A DNA stretch of 64,000 nt from Anas platyrhynchos. Lineage: Eukaryota > Chordata > Aves > Anseriformes > Anatidae. Below the pieces are notes generated by a model. The model did no database searches and was not told the DNA's origin. It saw only the letters and a program-made list of their open reading frames with translations. Made by a program: the position numbers and the translations under genes. Where the stretch lies: contig NC_092606.1 of NCBI RefSeq assembly GCF_047663525.1, positions 1,557,501-1,621,500 on the forward strand, written 5' to 3'. This document shows, piece after piece, positions 22,274 to 33,010 of this stretch; the first letter of the stretch is position 1, and every line of letters starts with the position of its first letter.

Positions 22274-23439
22274 GTCACCTTCCCGCAGGGCTGCGGCGAG
22301 TGGATGGATGTGGAGGCAGCGAGGCGCAGGGCAGGGAGCGGCGGAGCCGCGGTGCCCACAGCGAGCGGTGGCCCCGGCACCGGGCAGGGCTCCAGCCCTG
22401 CGCGTGCCTCCGCGCCCGCGCTGCCCCGGCTTGTTTGCTCTTCGCTGTTTGCTTTTGCAGGACCTGCGTGCGCGGGGGTGCGGAGCTGGGGGGGGGTTAA
22501 GCTGGTTTGTGAGGGATGGATTTTCTCAAAGTCATCGATGGCGGTGCAGTCGCCCGCCTTGCTGGGCTGCGGCGAGCACCCGGCACGTCCGAGCACGAGG
22601 CTCTGCCCCGGGGCTCCAACAGCTGCCTGGGCCCTGCCGCGTGGACTGCCTGGGTGTCCTGCAGCGCCCGCGGAGCTGTGCCCATGCCAGGAGGGCTCAC
22701 GTGTGGCCAGGAGGCTGCAGCTGCTGCGTGCCAGGGGCTGGGTGCGGGGAGGCCGCGGCTGCCAGCCCTGCGAGCACGGGCAGAGGCCGAGCCTCGGAGC
22801 GCTGCCATGTGCAGGGGATGCGCCGCATGGTGCCAACCCGATGTCTCGTTCCTAAAACCCTGCAGCACGCTCTTCATCGCCCTGCTGCTGCCACTCGGTC
22901 AGAGGAAAGCTCACCCCCCAAGCCCCTGCTCAATAATTAATCGTAAGCCATTTGGGGTTAAAGACGTACCTGTCCCTGCAGAAATGCAGCATGAAGCACG
23001 GGGGTGCCGCAGCCTCACCTCACCTCCTGCAGCTCCTCCTGCACTTTGGAGACCTGCACACGTGGAGGGAAGGAGCAGCGCCGCAGTGAGAGGGGGCAGA
23101 TTCAAATTCAATGCAAAGCAGCGTGGAGGAAGTTGTTCCTGGTGCTGCTCCAAGCCTGAAACAGCGTCAAAAAGTCACCAGAAAAAGCCAGCCCTGCTCC
23201 TCGCTGCAAGGAACGCGCCCAGAGCTCAGCAAACTGCTGAGTTCCTGCAGGTGTTTCGTTTTTAAATCCCCACTCCCAGGGGCCACGGGTGCCACCCCAT
23301 GGGTGCTGGGGGCTTTTTGCAGCCTCAGCTCCTCCCGCAGTGACACAGCCCCGTGCTGGCCGCTCCCGGGCGCACGTCCCTGCGGTTTGGTGGGCGGGGG
23401 GGGGTCACGGCATCACCCCCCCGGGGCACAGCCCTTGGT

Positions 23440-23640
23440 GTAAGGAATGGGTATTTTTAAAATCTGTTAGACCCAAAGCGTGAAACCTTAGCTGACTCAT
23501 ACGAATATGAAACTCTCTTACGGGATGAATTAAAGCTATTAAAACAGAGGTAATTACTCATGCGAACAATGCCCCTCTCATCTCTTTAATGATCACGCAA
23601 ATTAGTGCATAAAATTACGTTAATAGCCCCGTAACTGCGG
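23440..23640. promoter_or_regulatory. AT-rich island, possible conserved regulatory element
   Basis: About 200 bp of AT-rich DNA with several TAAT-core homeodomain-like sites (TTAATGATC, GGTAATTACTC, CGTTAATAGC) embedded in GC-rich spacer. Such islands in avian spacers are often conserved non-coding elements. This is inference from composition only. Confidence 0.25.
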
Positions 23641-26600
23641 CACAGGCACTCAGACCTCCGGTTTGCAGAGGCTGAGCTTCGGGAACCTGGGACTGAGCAG
23701 AGCCAAATTGGGGCCATGGCACAGCGAGGGCGGGCGAGACCCCGACCCGTGGGGGTCCTGTGCCGGCCCCGAGCAGCGGCAGGAGGGGGAGCGCAGAGCT
23801 CGGCACCCAGCAAACCCCTTGGGTACGTCGGGCACTGCAGCCTGAGTCACTCCCGCCCTCGTGTGCACAGCAGAGAGGTTTTGGGGAGCAGCCCTTGCTC
23901 AGGGAATCTCGCCGCAGCTTCCAGCAGTTCGGCTTGCTGTTTGGAAGCCTCTCCTGCAGGTTAAGACGAGCGGGTGCAATCAGGAAGGTTTTGCGCTCAG
24001 CAGAGGGGGAGCTGGATGCTCGCTGAATCTGCAGCTGGCTTTGGCAGGGCTGGAAATCGTTAAACACTTCTGGTGTAAAGCTACAAACGACGGGCTGGCA
24101 GCAGGAGCGAGAAATCTCGGGCCACGACTGACGCTGCCGGAGCCATGAATGCGCCCGCTGTCCTAAAGCAGAAGTTTCTGCTCAGAAAAAAACAACAAAC
24201 AACAAACAACGATGACAAAACCCCAAACTGTGGTTTCTAGGAGAAACCGCAAGTTTTCTAACCGTTTCTATTTGGGTGCTAACGTCAGGTTCCTTGAGTG
24301 CCCGGCTATCGGCGTGGCGTGGATCAGGCAGGGCAGCTCCCCGCACAATGCCCGCAGTCTCCCGCGGCGCTGCAGGCAGGCAGCTGCAGAGGCCGAGGGC
24401 AAAACAGAGGGGCCACACAGCTCCAGGGCAAACAATTGCCCTCAGTGTGCCAACAAAACCACAGCTCCGGAGGCGCGAGGCTGTCCCAAAGGGCAGGTTC
24501 CCTGCGCACGGAGCGGGCAGCCAGGAACGCTCAGGGGCTGAGGGGCACGAGCCCAGCTCCACGGGGAGGCAGAGCCACCCGAGGAACCCCCCTGCCCGCT
24601 TCCACCCTGCTTGGACGAACAAAACCACCCTGGAGAGGGGTTAAAATCCCACCAAACCCATCCTGGAAGGAGCGCTAGAACGGCTAACACAGTCTGGCTG
24701 CCTCCCTTCCAGCATAACCTGTTTCTGCTAATTTATGGAAGCCAATAAAACAAACCCCGAGCGAGCTGAGCCCGGCAGCAGCAGCTGCTCAGGATGACTG
24801 CTGAGGATGAGTTGCCCGGCCCGTGCCTGGGAGCGAACATTCCCCGCGAGAGGAGCTCAGCGGGCGCTGGCTCGGGTTAATTTCCACCCCACAGCCCCAG
24901 GCGCCACAGGGGGAGACACGGAGCCCAGGGCGCTGCTTTGGGCAGGCACCGCTCCCCCGACGTGGAGCTCTCACCCTAGCTACCTTAATGAGCCCGCAGC
25001 GAGGCGGTGCAATTAAAACCAAGAGAGCATCAAAGTCAGCCTCCTCCACCCGAGCAGCTCCAGCGCTGCCAAGGCGGGTGCACGGCGCGTTTCTGCCACC
25101 AGCTCCTCGGCTGCAGAGCCCGTGGGAGCAGTCCCCGAGAAGGGAGCGGTGCCAGCTGCTGCAGGTGAGGTCCTGGAAAAAAAAAAAGGCACTTGGGGAA
25201 AGCCCTGATCCCCTGATCCGCCCCAGTTCAGTTCCCAGCTCCACCAGAGGCACATTTGGCTGTTAACGGTAGTGCAATAACAAAAGATCTTAGAGGAGGT
25301 CTGGAGGCACAGAACACAGCAGAGCTCCGCACCGCAAACAGCTTTATTGGGGGATCCCAAAGCATTTGACAAACACGGGCGCTGTCACAGCACCGCGCAG
25401 CGCCTGTCACACGCAGCACAAGGCGAACCGGACCGCTCTCCCTCGACGTGGGAAGCCAAAATGAGAAAACTTCCGAATTGCTCCATTCCCTTCCCTTTTC
25501 CAGGTGAAATGAACATGCTGTTTCCACTTCGATGGGAGGAGCAGCAGTTTTCGCTCAGGGGGACGCCGCCACCAGCCCGTTACGGGATCAGACTTCAGGA
25601 GCTTTGCACGAACGGGGAGGGGTCCACGAGTGTCAGCACAAACACGGTGCTCTCCTCTTCCTCACCCCCCTGGGGAGGGCCGGCCTTCCAGCACCGCGCT
25701 GTTTGCTGCTGCCGCAAACCACCCCGAGATACCAGGAAGCAAAAACTCACCAGGGATTTGCCTCTTGCGCAGCAGAACCCCACAGCCTCAGCACTGACCC
25801 CCCACGCTCCCCTCGTACCTGCAGGCTCTCGGGGGTGCCCACAGGACCAGGCTGGGTGTTTTTAAAGCCTCGCTTTATGACTGCTCCAAGTCTCACCTTT
25901 CCTGACCGCAGGTGACAGAACTGATCAGAACCCAAGGGTTTGTGGTTTGGGGCCGAACTCCCCAGTGCTCGCCCAGAGAAAAATGTGCATTTCTGCCAGC
26001 AGCATCCCATCCCCACGGAACCTGAGCACCGTCTGCTCTCAGCTCACTTGCACGCTCCTAGACTGGCTGCTGCAGAAATCCTCAGTGCTGACACCAACTC
26101 ATTGCACATTTAATTTAAATCAAACACAAGCGATGTTATCCCAGATAACTAATGGCACATCCCCATGGCTGGCACTTAACTACGAGGACATTCACCCCAG
26201 GAAGGTGCCGCAGACACACCTGGCACCCACGAGTGGCAGCGGTGCCATGACCCAGCCAGCCACAGCACAGCACCTGCACGCAGCTCCTGGTAACCTCGTT
26301 ACTGCCCACCTCCTGCACAACAAGCCTCAGAAGTCCCCAAAAATTGAGAACACAAGCACTGGGAAATGTTACACACAGTCTGTAACCAGCACTTAGAGGG
26401 GACTGAGTGCCATTCACCTCCCATTACTCCCCTGTGCTCCCTTTCCTTGTTACCAACAGCACTACCAGGATCCTTTTTTAAGCAGTTCGGATTCTTCTTC
26501 TCCCCCATTCTGAATCCTGCCCATTTCCCAGGGTACTGGTCCCTTATTCAGAAGCTCCAGCACCAGCGCTTCCTGCGGAACAGCAGATCTTTGTTGCATA

Positions 26601-26708
26601 CAAAAGCTTTTTGTCTGAAAATGTGAAATTTAACAATGTTACGGTTTCTGGTGGCAAGCAGACTCGTTATCAACAAATGATGACAACCATGCATGTTTTT
26701 TTAAAAAT

Positions 26709-26714
26709 TTTATT
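26709..26714 (-). terminator. SRSF1: SRSF1 polyadenylation signal AATAAA
   Basis: TTTATT on the plus strand reads AATAAA in the SRSF1 sense, within ACAAATAAAATTTT. The mRNA end would fall near 26690. Downstream sequence in that sense contains a TGGTTGTC stretch suitable as a GU-rich element. Confidence 0.6.
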
Positions 26715-28002
26715 TGTCAAAGAAAAAAAGGCAGTAGCCAATTGAAAACCTACTTCATCTTTAACTCCAATTTTTGACTTTAAATTTAGAGAAATGACTT
26801 ATTGATTTACTTTGTTTAAACAAACCCCCCTTTTTCCCCTTTAACGTTTACCATCTACTCGTGCTGAATCCTTCCAAGGAGATTGCTCCAGCGTACCTCT
26901 CCAGGTCCTCGCTTTGCTCCTTTTACCAAAAAATGAAAAACTCCATCGTGCATCATAAGGGCTCCAATCGTCAAAAATAGGAAAAAAATATCTTTGGAAT
27001 AGCCAATTGAGTTGAATAAAAAAATCCACACGAATGCGGTTTGGTTGGGGCAGGAATCCACTCCTATGTTCCTGGTAATCTGATCCCGCTCCATGAATCC
27101 TTGCAATTCAGCCTCCCTATCCTATCCACATTATGATTTGAATCCAATGATCCAGCTCCAAGGATTGGGATCCAGTGAGCCCTCTCCAATCCAAACCTTT
27201 ATAACCAGCAAAACCAAAAAAGAGGAGGCAAAAAGTTAGATACTGTAATGAAAAAATAGGATTCTGGGGAATGATCAGTTATGTTTGCCATCAATTAATA
27301 CAGATGTACATTAATAACTATCAATTCCCCAAAACAAGCTTTTGAATGGTGATGCTAATTTTCTTTTTTTTTTTTCAGAAATGTTAATTATTTGGAGGAA
27401 ACATCGTAATATTTACATATGTCAACTGAAAATGCCAACATACTCATTGCTCGTACGGTGGTGTGCTACAGGTTTTGTGGTTGCAAAAAATGTTTATGAA
27501 ATTGTAAAAGTTTACTGCTAAAGCTATCCGCCTACTGTATGTCTAAGCTATAACTAGTACTCCCAGCTGGAAGGTAACAAAATTAACTAACTGGAGTTTT
27601 CAAGCATATTCGTCAGTCAATTGTGAATTAGTCTGAGGGGAAGGGCTGAGACTTAAATTATTCCCAACTAGGTTTTCTATTTGCGCTTTCAATTCTGGTA
27701 CTTTAAAAAAAATGAAATAGCAACGCTGTATCAGTCACACAGAGGACATGCAGATTTTAGCAGTATTGATATTATACTCTGATTTGAAGATACCCTTCAT
27801 CTACAAGTGTACAAATACTACGCAACATTAACACTTGTAACCAAATGCTGCATGACAAAGTAAACCAATACTCCCACCCCCGTCCCGGTTTGTTCCTTTA
27901 AAAAACTAGAATGGAATAGAGAATTACAAAAGCGAGTTATTTAGCCACAATTGCCAAAAAAAAGGTTTTAAAGAGAAGAGCAATTGTAGTCTGCAGTAAC
28001 TA

Positions 28003-28209
28003 AAACATGCCTGAAGAAGTGACACGTAGGCGCACGTACTCAATTAACCTGTCTCTCAGTATAAGGTCAATACTGCCAAGTTCATCTGTGACAATAGCAC
28101 TTGGAGTCATACCATTGCCTCCATTATTGATCTGATCCTCCTCAATCCTCCTTTTGACAATCCTAAAATGATTGACATGTGCTCCACAATCCTTTAATCC
28201 AAAGCATTC
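28003..28209 (-). other. 69-codon open, coding-looking stretch in the SRSF1 3' UTR
   Basis: Between an in-frame TAA (28210-28212) and a TAG (28000-28002) the minus strand is open for 69 codons with ordinary protein-like composition. It includes VKRRIEEDQINNGGNG and ELGSIDLILRDRLIEYVRLRV. A good splice acceptor (TTTCGTGTGTCTTTCTGTAG) ends 24 nt upstream at 28233. I do not recognise a protein family. It may be an alternative exon, or a highly conserved RNA element that is open by chance. Confidence 0.35.
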
Positions 28210-28637
28210 TTAATCCATCTCTTCAGATATGTCTACAGAAAGACACACGAAAAGGCAAGATAAAATATAAGATCCCCCAGAAGAGACAAGTTAGCCACAA
28301 ACATCCCAACATCCCCAGCTCGTATAAACCATAGCTGAACACTGAGACATTTACACAGCAATACCACAGTTTGAAGAATGTTGGTATTTAACTAGAACTA
28401 AATTGAAACAATCCTGACTGACATCAATTAAAATACAATTTACCAAAGACATGAGGGGAATGTTGATGTTACGGAGCAAATACTCACTAGGGATTTTACA
28501 CAAGAATGCAATTCAACACTTCAGCCAATTTGAATAAAACAGTTTGAATTTAAAAAAAAAAATTGAAAGACTGTACTGAGTAAAGGAAAACTGTGTACAA
28601 CATGGGGTTCTACAAAAAGATCAGAGCTAGTGATCGT

Positions 28638-28832
28638 TTATGTACGAGATCGGGATCTGCTGTGGCGGGGAGAGTAGCGTGGAGATCCTCTGCTTCTTCT
28701 TGGGGAATAACTGCGGCTTCTGCTGTTGCTTCGACTACGGCTTCTGCTACGACTACGGCTGCGTGACCGAGATCTTCCATAGCTTGGACTTCTTGGACCA
28801 TCAACTTTAACACGGATGTAGGCAGTTTCTCC
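28638..28832 (-). CDS. SRSF1: SRSF1 coding exon 4 (end of RRM2, RS domain)
   Basis: Follows an ATTCAATAG acceptor. It encodes residues 185-248 and the stop TAA (28638-28640). It starts [19 protein letters not shown] and then carries the alternating Arg-Ser tract that SRPK and CLK kinases phosphorylate. Confidence 0.97.
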   Translation of the reverse strand, partial: GETAYIRVKVDGPRSPSYGRSRSRSRSRSRSRSRSNSRSRSYSPRRSRGSPRYSPRHSRSRSRT

Positions 28833-30177
28833 CTATTGAATAGACAGAACTTTCGATTGAAAGGTCTAGGCTTTAGGGCCATCTTTTTAGGCATGCTGAC
28901 AGACTGCGGATATCGTTTACTAAAGCACAGAAATAGACACCAAAGCCTTAATAAAGTCTATTCCGTGACAAACTGACCACAGACTTAGTTTAGCTGCTTT
29001 GTGTTTTTAAAACAACAAACACCACACAATCCTTACCTTCAGCTCCTACTGTTAAGCCCTTTGTATCCAATTCTGGCCAAAAGAGTAAGTATGGAACCTA
29101 CCTCATGAGATCTAAATTTAGTGTTATCCAGTTTTCGCACAGCGTAGGTCATATCTTCCTTCCGTACAAACTCCACGACACCAGTGCCATCTCGGAAAAC
29201 ATCAGCATAACATACATCACCTGCCTCACGCATGTGATCCTTTAAATCCTGCCAACTTCCACTTGGAGGCAGCCCTAGATAAAAAAGCAACACCTCGCTT
29301 TACAACCCCAGCGTATTAGCATCGTCTGTAGATACAGCACAGCAGAAAGGAGAGGCTACGCAGCAAGCAAGCAGGCTGCCTCGAGAAGCTGTTAGCAGCC
29401 AGGAGGAGTGCTCTGTGCAAGCTACGTGAGGAGATGCTTTGTAAGAAGTGCTGCAGAGCTGCATCACCCCTCATAGCTGCGAGGATCGAGGAGGGGAACA
29501 CGCTTGGGCTAGCGAGAGCAACGACTCACCCGAGACGATCACTCTGTACTCCGAGCGTCGCGATGGGGGCCCGTACCTGCCCCGGGGGGCTCCTCCACCT
29601 CCACCTCCTCCGCCGCCTCTGCCGGTGCCCCGGCCGCTGCGAGGGAACTCCACGCGGAGGCGATACCCATCGTAATCGTAGCCGTCCCGCCCGTACACGG
29701 CATCCTCCGCGTCCCTGCGGGCCGGGTCGTGGCGGTGAGCTCGGCCTCCATCTCCCCCCCTCGTTATCACCGCGCCCTGCAACCCCCCCCCCTCTCCCTC
29801 CCCCGCCTTTGTTCCCGCTTCCCGCCGGCCCCTCCCCGCCGCCCCGTTAGCGCCGCCTGAGGCCTGAGGGGGGGGGGGCAGCGGGAGCCGGGCAGCGCCT
29901 CAGCAACCGTGGGGAGGCCGCGCAGGGCCCGGGGCCTGACGGCGTGAGGAGAAGGGGGGATGGGGAGAGCAGCGGGGCCTCACCTGGGGTCCTCAAACTC
30001 GACGAAGGCGAAGGGCGGCCCCCCGCGGCGGTTCTTGAGGTCGATGTCGCGGATGGCGCCGTACTTGTAGAAGACGTCCTCGATGTCCTTGGTGCGGATG
30101 TCGGGGGGCAGGTTCCCCACGTAGATGCGGCAGTCGTTGTTGCCGGCCGGGCCGCGGATCACGCCCCCCCCGGACAT
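28638..30177 (-). CDS. SRSF1: SRSF1, serine/arginine-rich splicing factor 1 (ASF/SF2), four coding exons
   Basis: Nuclear SR protein that binds purine-rich exonic enhancers, recruits U1 and U2AF for splice-site choice, and shuttles in mRNA export and translation. The CDS joins 29984-30177, 29530-29714, 29102-29274 and 28638-28832. That is 747 nt, or 248 residues, exactly the human length. RRM1 begins at about residue 16, with RNP2 IYVGNL (18-23) and RNP1 FAFVEF (56-61). A Gly/Arg linker follows (about 92-118). The pseudo-RRM2 carries the signature SWQDLKD at 133-139. An RS domain runs from about 197 to the end ([12 protein letters not shown]). All junctions are GT-AG with matching phases. Compared with the human protein as I remember it, Tyr121, Ile124 and Phe153 replace Asn, Val and Tyr. 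The promoter is a CpG island with NRF1 and YY1-type motifs. Identity is certain. Confidence 0.98.
29102..29274 (-). CDS. SRSF1: SRSF1 coding exon 3 (pseudo-RRM2)
   Basis: 173 nt between a TTATCTAG acceptor and a GTAGGT donor. It encodes the end of Gly127 and residues 128-184, including SWQDLKD. It ends in phase 0 at SHE. Read-through into intron 3 gives a short tail (VGSILT...) before a stop, reminiscent of the known ASF-3 isoform. Confidence 0.97.
29530..29714 (-). CDS. SRSF1: SRSF1 coding exon 2 (end of RRM1, glycine-rich linker)
   Basis: 185 nt between a CCCGCAG acceptor and a GTGAGT donor. It encodes the end of Arg65, residues 66-126, and one base of Gly127. It includes the RG- and poly-Gly-rich linker, and [12 protein letters not shown] at the start of RRM2. 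Confidence 0.97.
29984..30177 (-). CDS. SRSF1: SRSF1 coding exon 1 (most of RRM1)
   Basis: 194 nt from the ATG to an AG|GTGAGG donor. It encodes residues 1-64 plus two bases of Arg65, covering RNP2 and RNP1 of the first RRM. The ATG has a G at -3. Confidence 0.97.
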
Positions 30178-30450
30178 GGCGAGGTCGGCAATGGCTGCGG
30201 CGGGGCTGGGCCTGAGGCGCGGGCGGCGGCGGCGGCGGGCGGGCGGTGTCGGTGTCGGGGCCGGGCCGTGCGGACGGGAGCTCTCCTCACGCCGCCTCCC
30301 CCAACCGCCGCTGCAAAATGGCGCCCGCGGCTCCCCCTCGCGCTCCTGCTGCGCGCAGCGATCTCACCCCCGAGCCGCAGCACCTCCCGCGCGGCCCCGC
30401 GGAGAGAGTCCTAAAGATGCGTATCCCTCCGCGCCCTCAGCGCCCGCTCC

Positions 30451-30461
30451 TGCGCATGCGC
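30451..30461. promoter_or_regulatory. NRF1 binding site
   Basis: TGCGCATGCGC is a perfect match to the palindromic NRF1 core GCGCATGCGC, about 275 bp upstream of the SRSF1 start codon. NRF1 sites are common in housekeeping CpG-island promoters. Confidence 0.75.
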
Positions 30462-30680
30462 GGCGCCGCAGGAAAGTAGTCCCTCCCTTCGCCGCTCGCC
30501 GCTGAAGGCGAGGCCTCGCCGGCCGTGCCGCCGCCGGGCGCGGGGCCTCAACGAGCGCCGGGTGCCGCCGGGAGGGCCGCTCAGCTCGCCCCGCCGCCGC
30601 CTGTCGGTGCTCCGGACCCGCCTGGCGTCACGTCCGGTGCGGCGCTCGCGCCAAGAAGGCCCGGCAGGGGCGAGGGCGCG

Positions 30681-30698
30681 GCCCACAATGCACCGCGC
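30681..30698 (+). promoter_or_regulatory. ZNF143 (Staf/SBS) site, copy 1
   Basis: CCCACAATGCACCGCGC fits the vertebrate ZNF143/Staf binding consensus (CCCAnnATGCAnYGCG). It lies within a 25-bp segment (30674-30698) that recurs exactly 53 bp later. Confidence 0.65.
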
Positions 30699-30708
30699 CG
30701 CGGGGGCG

Positions 30709-30720
30709 CTTGGCGCCAAG
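30709..30720. promoter_or_regulatory. E2F-like palindrome
   Basis: CTTGGCGCCAAG is a perfect 12-bp palindrome containing TTGGCGC, the E2F half-site, on both strands. It lies between the two ZNF143-type motifs. Confidence 0.5.
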
Positions 30721-30733
30721 GCTGCGGGGCGCG

Positions 30734-30751
30734 GCCCACAATGCACCGCGC
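30734..30751 (+). promoter_or_regulatory. ZNF143 (Staf/SBS) site, copy 2
   Basis: The second copy of the ZNF143-type motif, inside the exact 25-bp repeat 30727-30751. Same orientation as copy 1. The E2F-like palindrome sits between the two. Confidence 0.65.
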
Positions 30752-30812
30752 GCGGGGCGGGGGGGGGGCGCATCCAGCCCCGGCCCGGCCCAGGCTGTAA
30801 ACACTTGGTGTT

Positions 30813-30866
30813 AAATAAATAAAATAAATAAATAAATACTCAATAAATAAATAATTAGTTATTAAT
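30813..30866. repeat. (AAAT)n simple repeat
   Basis: TAAATAAATAAAATAAATAA-type repeat with several AATAAA hexamers on the plus strand. It marks the sharp edge between the SRSF1 CpG island and AT-rich spacer. Confidence 0.85.
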
Positions 30867-31849
30867 TTATTAGTTATTTTCTTCTTTCTGGCCATCTGCG
30901 CCGTTTCCCCGTTGTGGCAGCCGTGCGGCTGTTGCATCAGACACCTCACAGCTGCTGACGTGATTTTGGGAATCAAAATAAAGTGCAGAAAAAAAAACAC
31001 AACACAACACACACAAACCTTCACAGCGCGCCGCCTGCTCTGTGCCTGCCTTTGTTAATGAAAGTGGAGGCCCCAGAAGGCGTTGGGAGCAGAGGGGGAG
31101 CAGCCCCAGAAGGAGGTGCCGGGGGTGTAAGGGAATAACGCCCGGCAATGTAACATTTACGGGATGGCAATTTACAGAAAGGCACTTCCAAACACCCGGT
31201 TATTGTTCTAGTTAGTCACAAATTCCTGGAAGATTTGTTAAGGCAGTTAAGTGCAACTTTTAATGTACAAATTGCTTTTAACTAATGAGGGTGCAATTAA
31301 GCCAAATTTCACTTTCCAACTAGCGCTGTTTCGGCCAGCAGGTCCTCCAGGTGACACGAAAACCCAAGCATCTTTTATTATTATTATTATTTATTATTAA
31401 TTTGCCTGGTTCCGGAGGGTAGGGCATTTCCCTTGCCTCCCAGACCAGGGCTGATAACACGCTGCCGCAGGGAGCCCCCCCTTGGCAGCACGGGGATTTC
31501 GCTCACATTTTGGGGTGCTGAGCGTGCCCCCAGGCCCCTGCAGCACGGCAGCTCTGCGGGGACACGCTCTCTCCCAAACTCTGTTCATTTTCTCACACTT
31601 CACGTGGCCCACGTGGCTTTGAAGCGACAATTTGTAGTGCAGCCCGCACGCTGCATCGGGTGCAGGAGGGATGCTAAAGCATTTTTTAAATCGCTGCACT
31701 TTTGCAGTCTCTGCCCTGGGTGTCTCACTGAGCCCCAGGTATCTTTCATATCAGCGCAGGCGAGTCCGTGCGGTGAGGGAAGGGCTGACTCACGGTAACC
31801 ACAGGGATGGGGTTAAAGCAGCCTCTGAGCGAGCCGAAAAACCCTCTGG

Positions 31850-33010
31850 GCTCCTGAGTTAATTAAGGGATATTGAGAAATGTGTCATACCTCCTTAGTA
31901 GTGGCTGTCATGCATACTTCATTTTTCATGTGTTAATTAAAAATGCGTATTCCTCCAGAAAACAGCAATCTGAATGACTCGCAGTTAGAAAAATATTTTC
32001 AGCATAATGTGTTTGACTGTTTTAAATGCCTTTATTTCTCTCCTGTGTAGGTTAAAGTGAAGTGACATTCTCTGTTCTATTGACTTTTAATATTGGTAAT
32101 ATCTGTGTTAGGTTGCTGGTGATTTAAATAAAGACTGCTATTAATCACAGAAAGACGCTATGAGAAAGCCCATCTTCAGGAGCGGTGGTTTACCCAGGTA
32201 TAACCTGCTGACTGCCCAGGGATTTTCTGTATTTTTAAAGAGTTTTAATGGTTTCACCCTTTTCTTTGTACAAACCTCTGGGACACAGCCTGCAGCACCC
32301 GTGAGGTTCCAGGGACGAGCTGAAAACCGTGCACCGGGCTGTGCACACGAGCTCTGTAGGTGCTTTGGGGTAAATATGGGTTTTGAACCAGGGTAATTTA
32401 ATGAGCTAGTTCACTTATCTGCCAGATCAGTAAAAATACTTATTGCATACTGGAAAAAAATAAAATCACCCCTTTGTCTCCCCAAAAAAGTCTCAAAGAC
32501 CCCGAATATGCCCTTCCCAGGTATGGAGAAGGTTCCATCCTTTGCCAGGGACTGAGTTTTTATTTTCAAAGGCTTATTAAGCTGCTGGAAGTTATTCTTA
32601 AAGGCATCATAAAATAAGGGTAAGTCTGCCTGGTTTGCTAAAGCCCTGTTGCATCATTTCTTTTGTGTGTTAATAATCCTCATAACTACTTTAAGCGATT
32701 GTCTTAATTACCTTAATGAAGTGTCTCTTTATGGAATTATTGAATGTTTTCTTTCTCATTACCTTTTTTAGCTCTGTGTTATCAGCGGAGTGCTTCAAGC
32801 AGGTGGATAAGCTGCAGAGCATTTGTTTGCTTTGTCAGAGTCGCATTTGGCTTTCTAGCAAAACGTATATGTTGAGAATCATTAAACATTAATTACGTAG
32901 AAAATAAACTATTGGGAAACAAACGGCAAGTAGTCTTGCAAAAAATGAAACTCCTGTAAAATGCCAGGCTTTGGTCCTCAGAATGAGCGTAGTGAACAAC
33001 TGGGCTTTGA
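31850..33010. promoter_or_regulatory. AT-rich block, possible conserved regulatory DNA
   Basis: About 1.1 kb of AT-rich non-coding sequence, 20 to 30 percent richer in AT by eye than the surrounding spacer. It has TTAATTAA (31859-31866), GTTAATTAAAAATG and CATTAATTACG motifs suitable for homeodomain factors. No open frame or splice-supported exon is present. The call as an enhancer block is inference. Confidence 0.25.

Larger units (their letters stand above)
17851..26689. other. VEZF1-SRSF1 intergenic spacer
   Basis: No gene is supported. Most of it is GC-rich and CpG-moderate, with many long but compositionally driven open frames on both strands and no flanking splice consistency. A 12-bp unit repeats three times at 22238-22273. 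Short AT-rich islands interrupt the GC background at about 19256-19440 and 23440-23640. Confidence 0.6.
26690..28637 (-). other. SRSF1: SRSF1 3' UTR (estimated extent)
   Basis: About 1.9 kb of AT-rich sequence between the SRSF1 stop codon and the AATAAA at 26709-26714. SRSF1 is known to regulate its own mRNA through alternative splicing and NMD-linked events in a strongly conserved 3' UTR. Consistent with that, the segment contains a splice-acceptor-like CTTTCTGTAG ending at 28233. A 69-codon open stretch (28003-28209) follows it. The sequence just after the stop closely resembles what I recall of the mammalian 3' UTR. Confidence 0.7.
29530..30790. promoter_or_regulatory. SRSF1: SRSF1 CpG-island promoter
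   Basis: CpG-dense DNA spanning exon 2 to about 600 bp upstream of the ATG. It contains a YY1-like AAAATGGCGC at 30315-30324, a perfect NRF1 palindrome at 30451-30461, an E2F-like palindrome at 30709-30720, and two ZNF143-type sites. No TATA box is seen, as expected for a housekeeping gene. The transcription start is probably between about 30.3 and 30.5 kb. Confidence 0.7.

Noticed and set aside
21982-22940. Long open frames on both strands (284 and 230 codons)
   Set aside because: The two frames overlap antisense to one another in CpG-rich sequence, and both translations look like GC-bias products (Ala/Arg/Pro/Gly). No homology is recognised.
26841-27106. Open frames of 62 and 83 codons on the minus strand
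   Set aside because: They lie in the SRSF1 3' UTR, overlap one another in different frames, and show no protein-like conservation or splice context.
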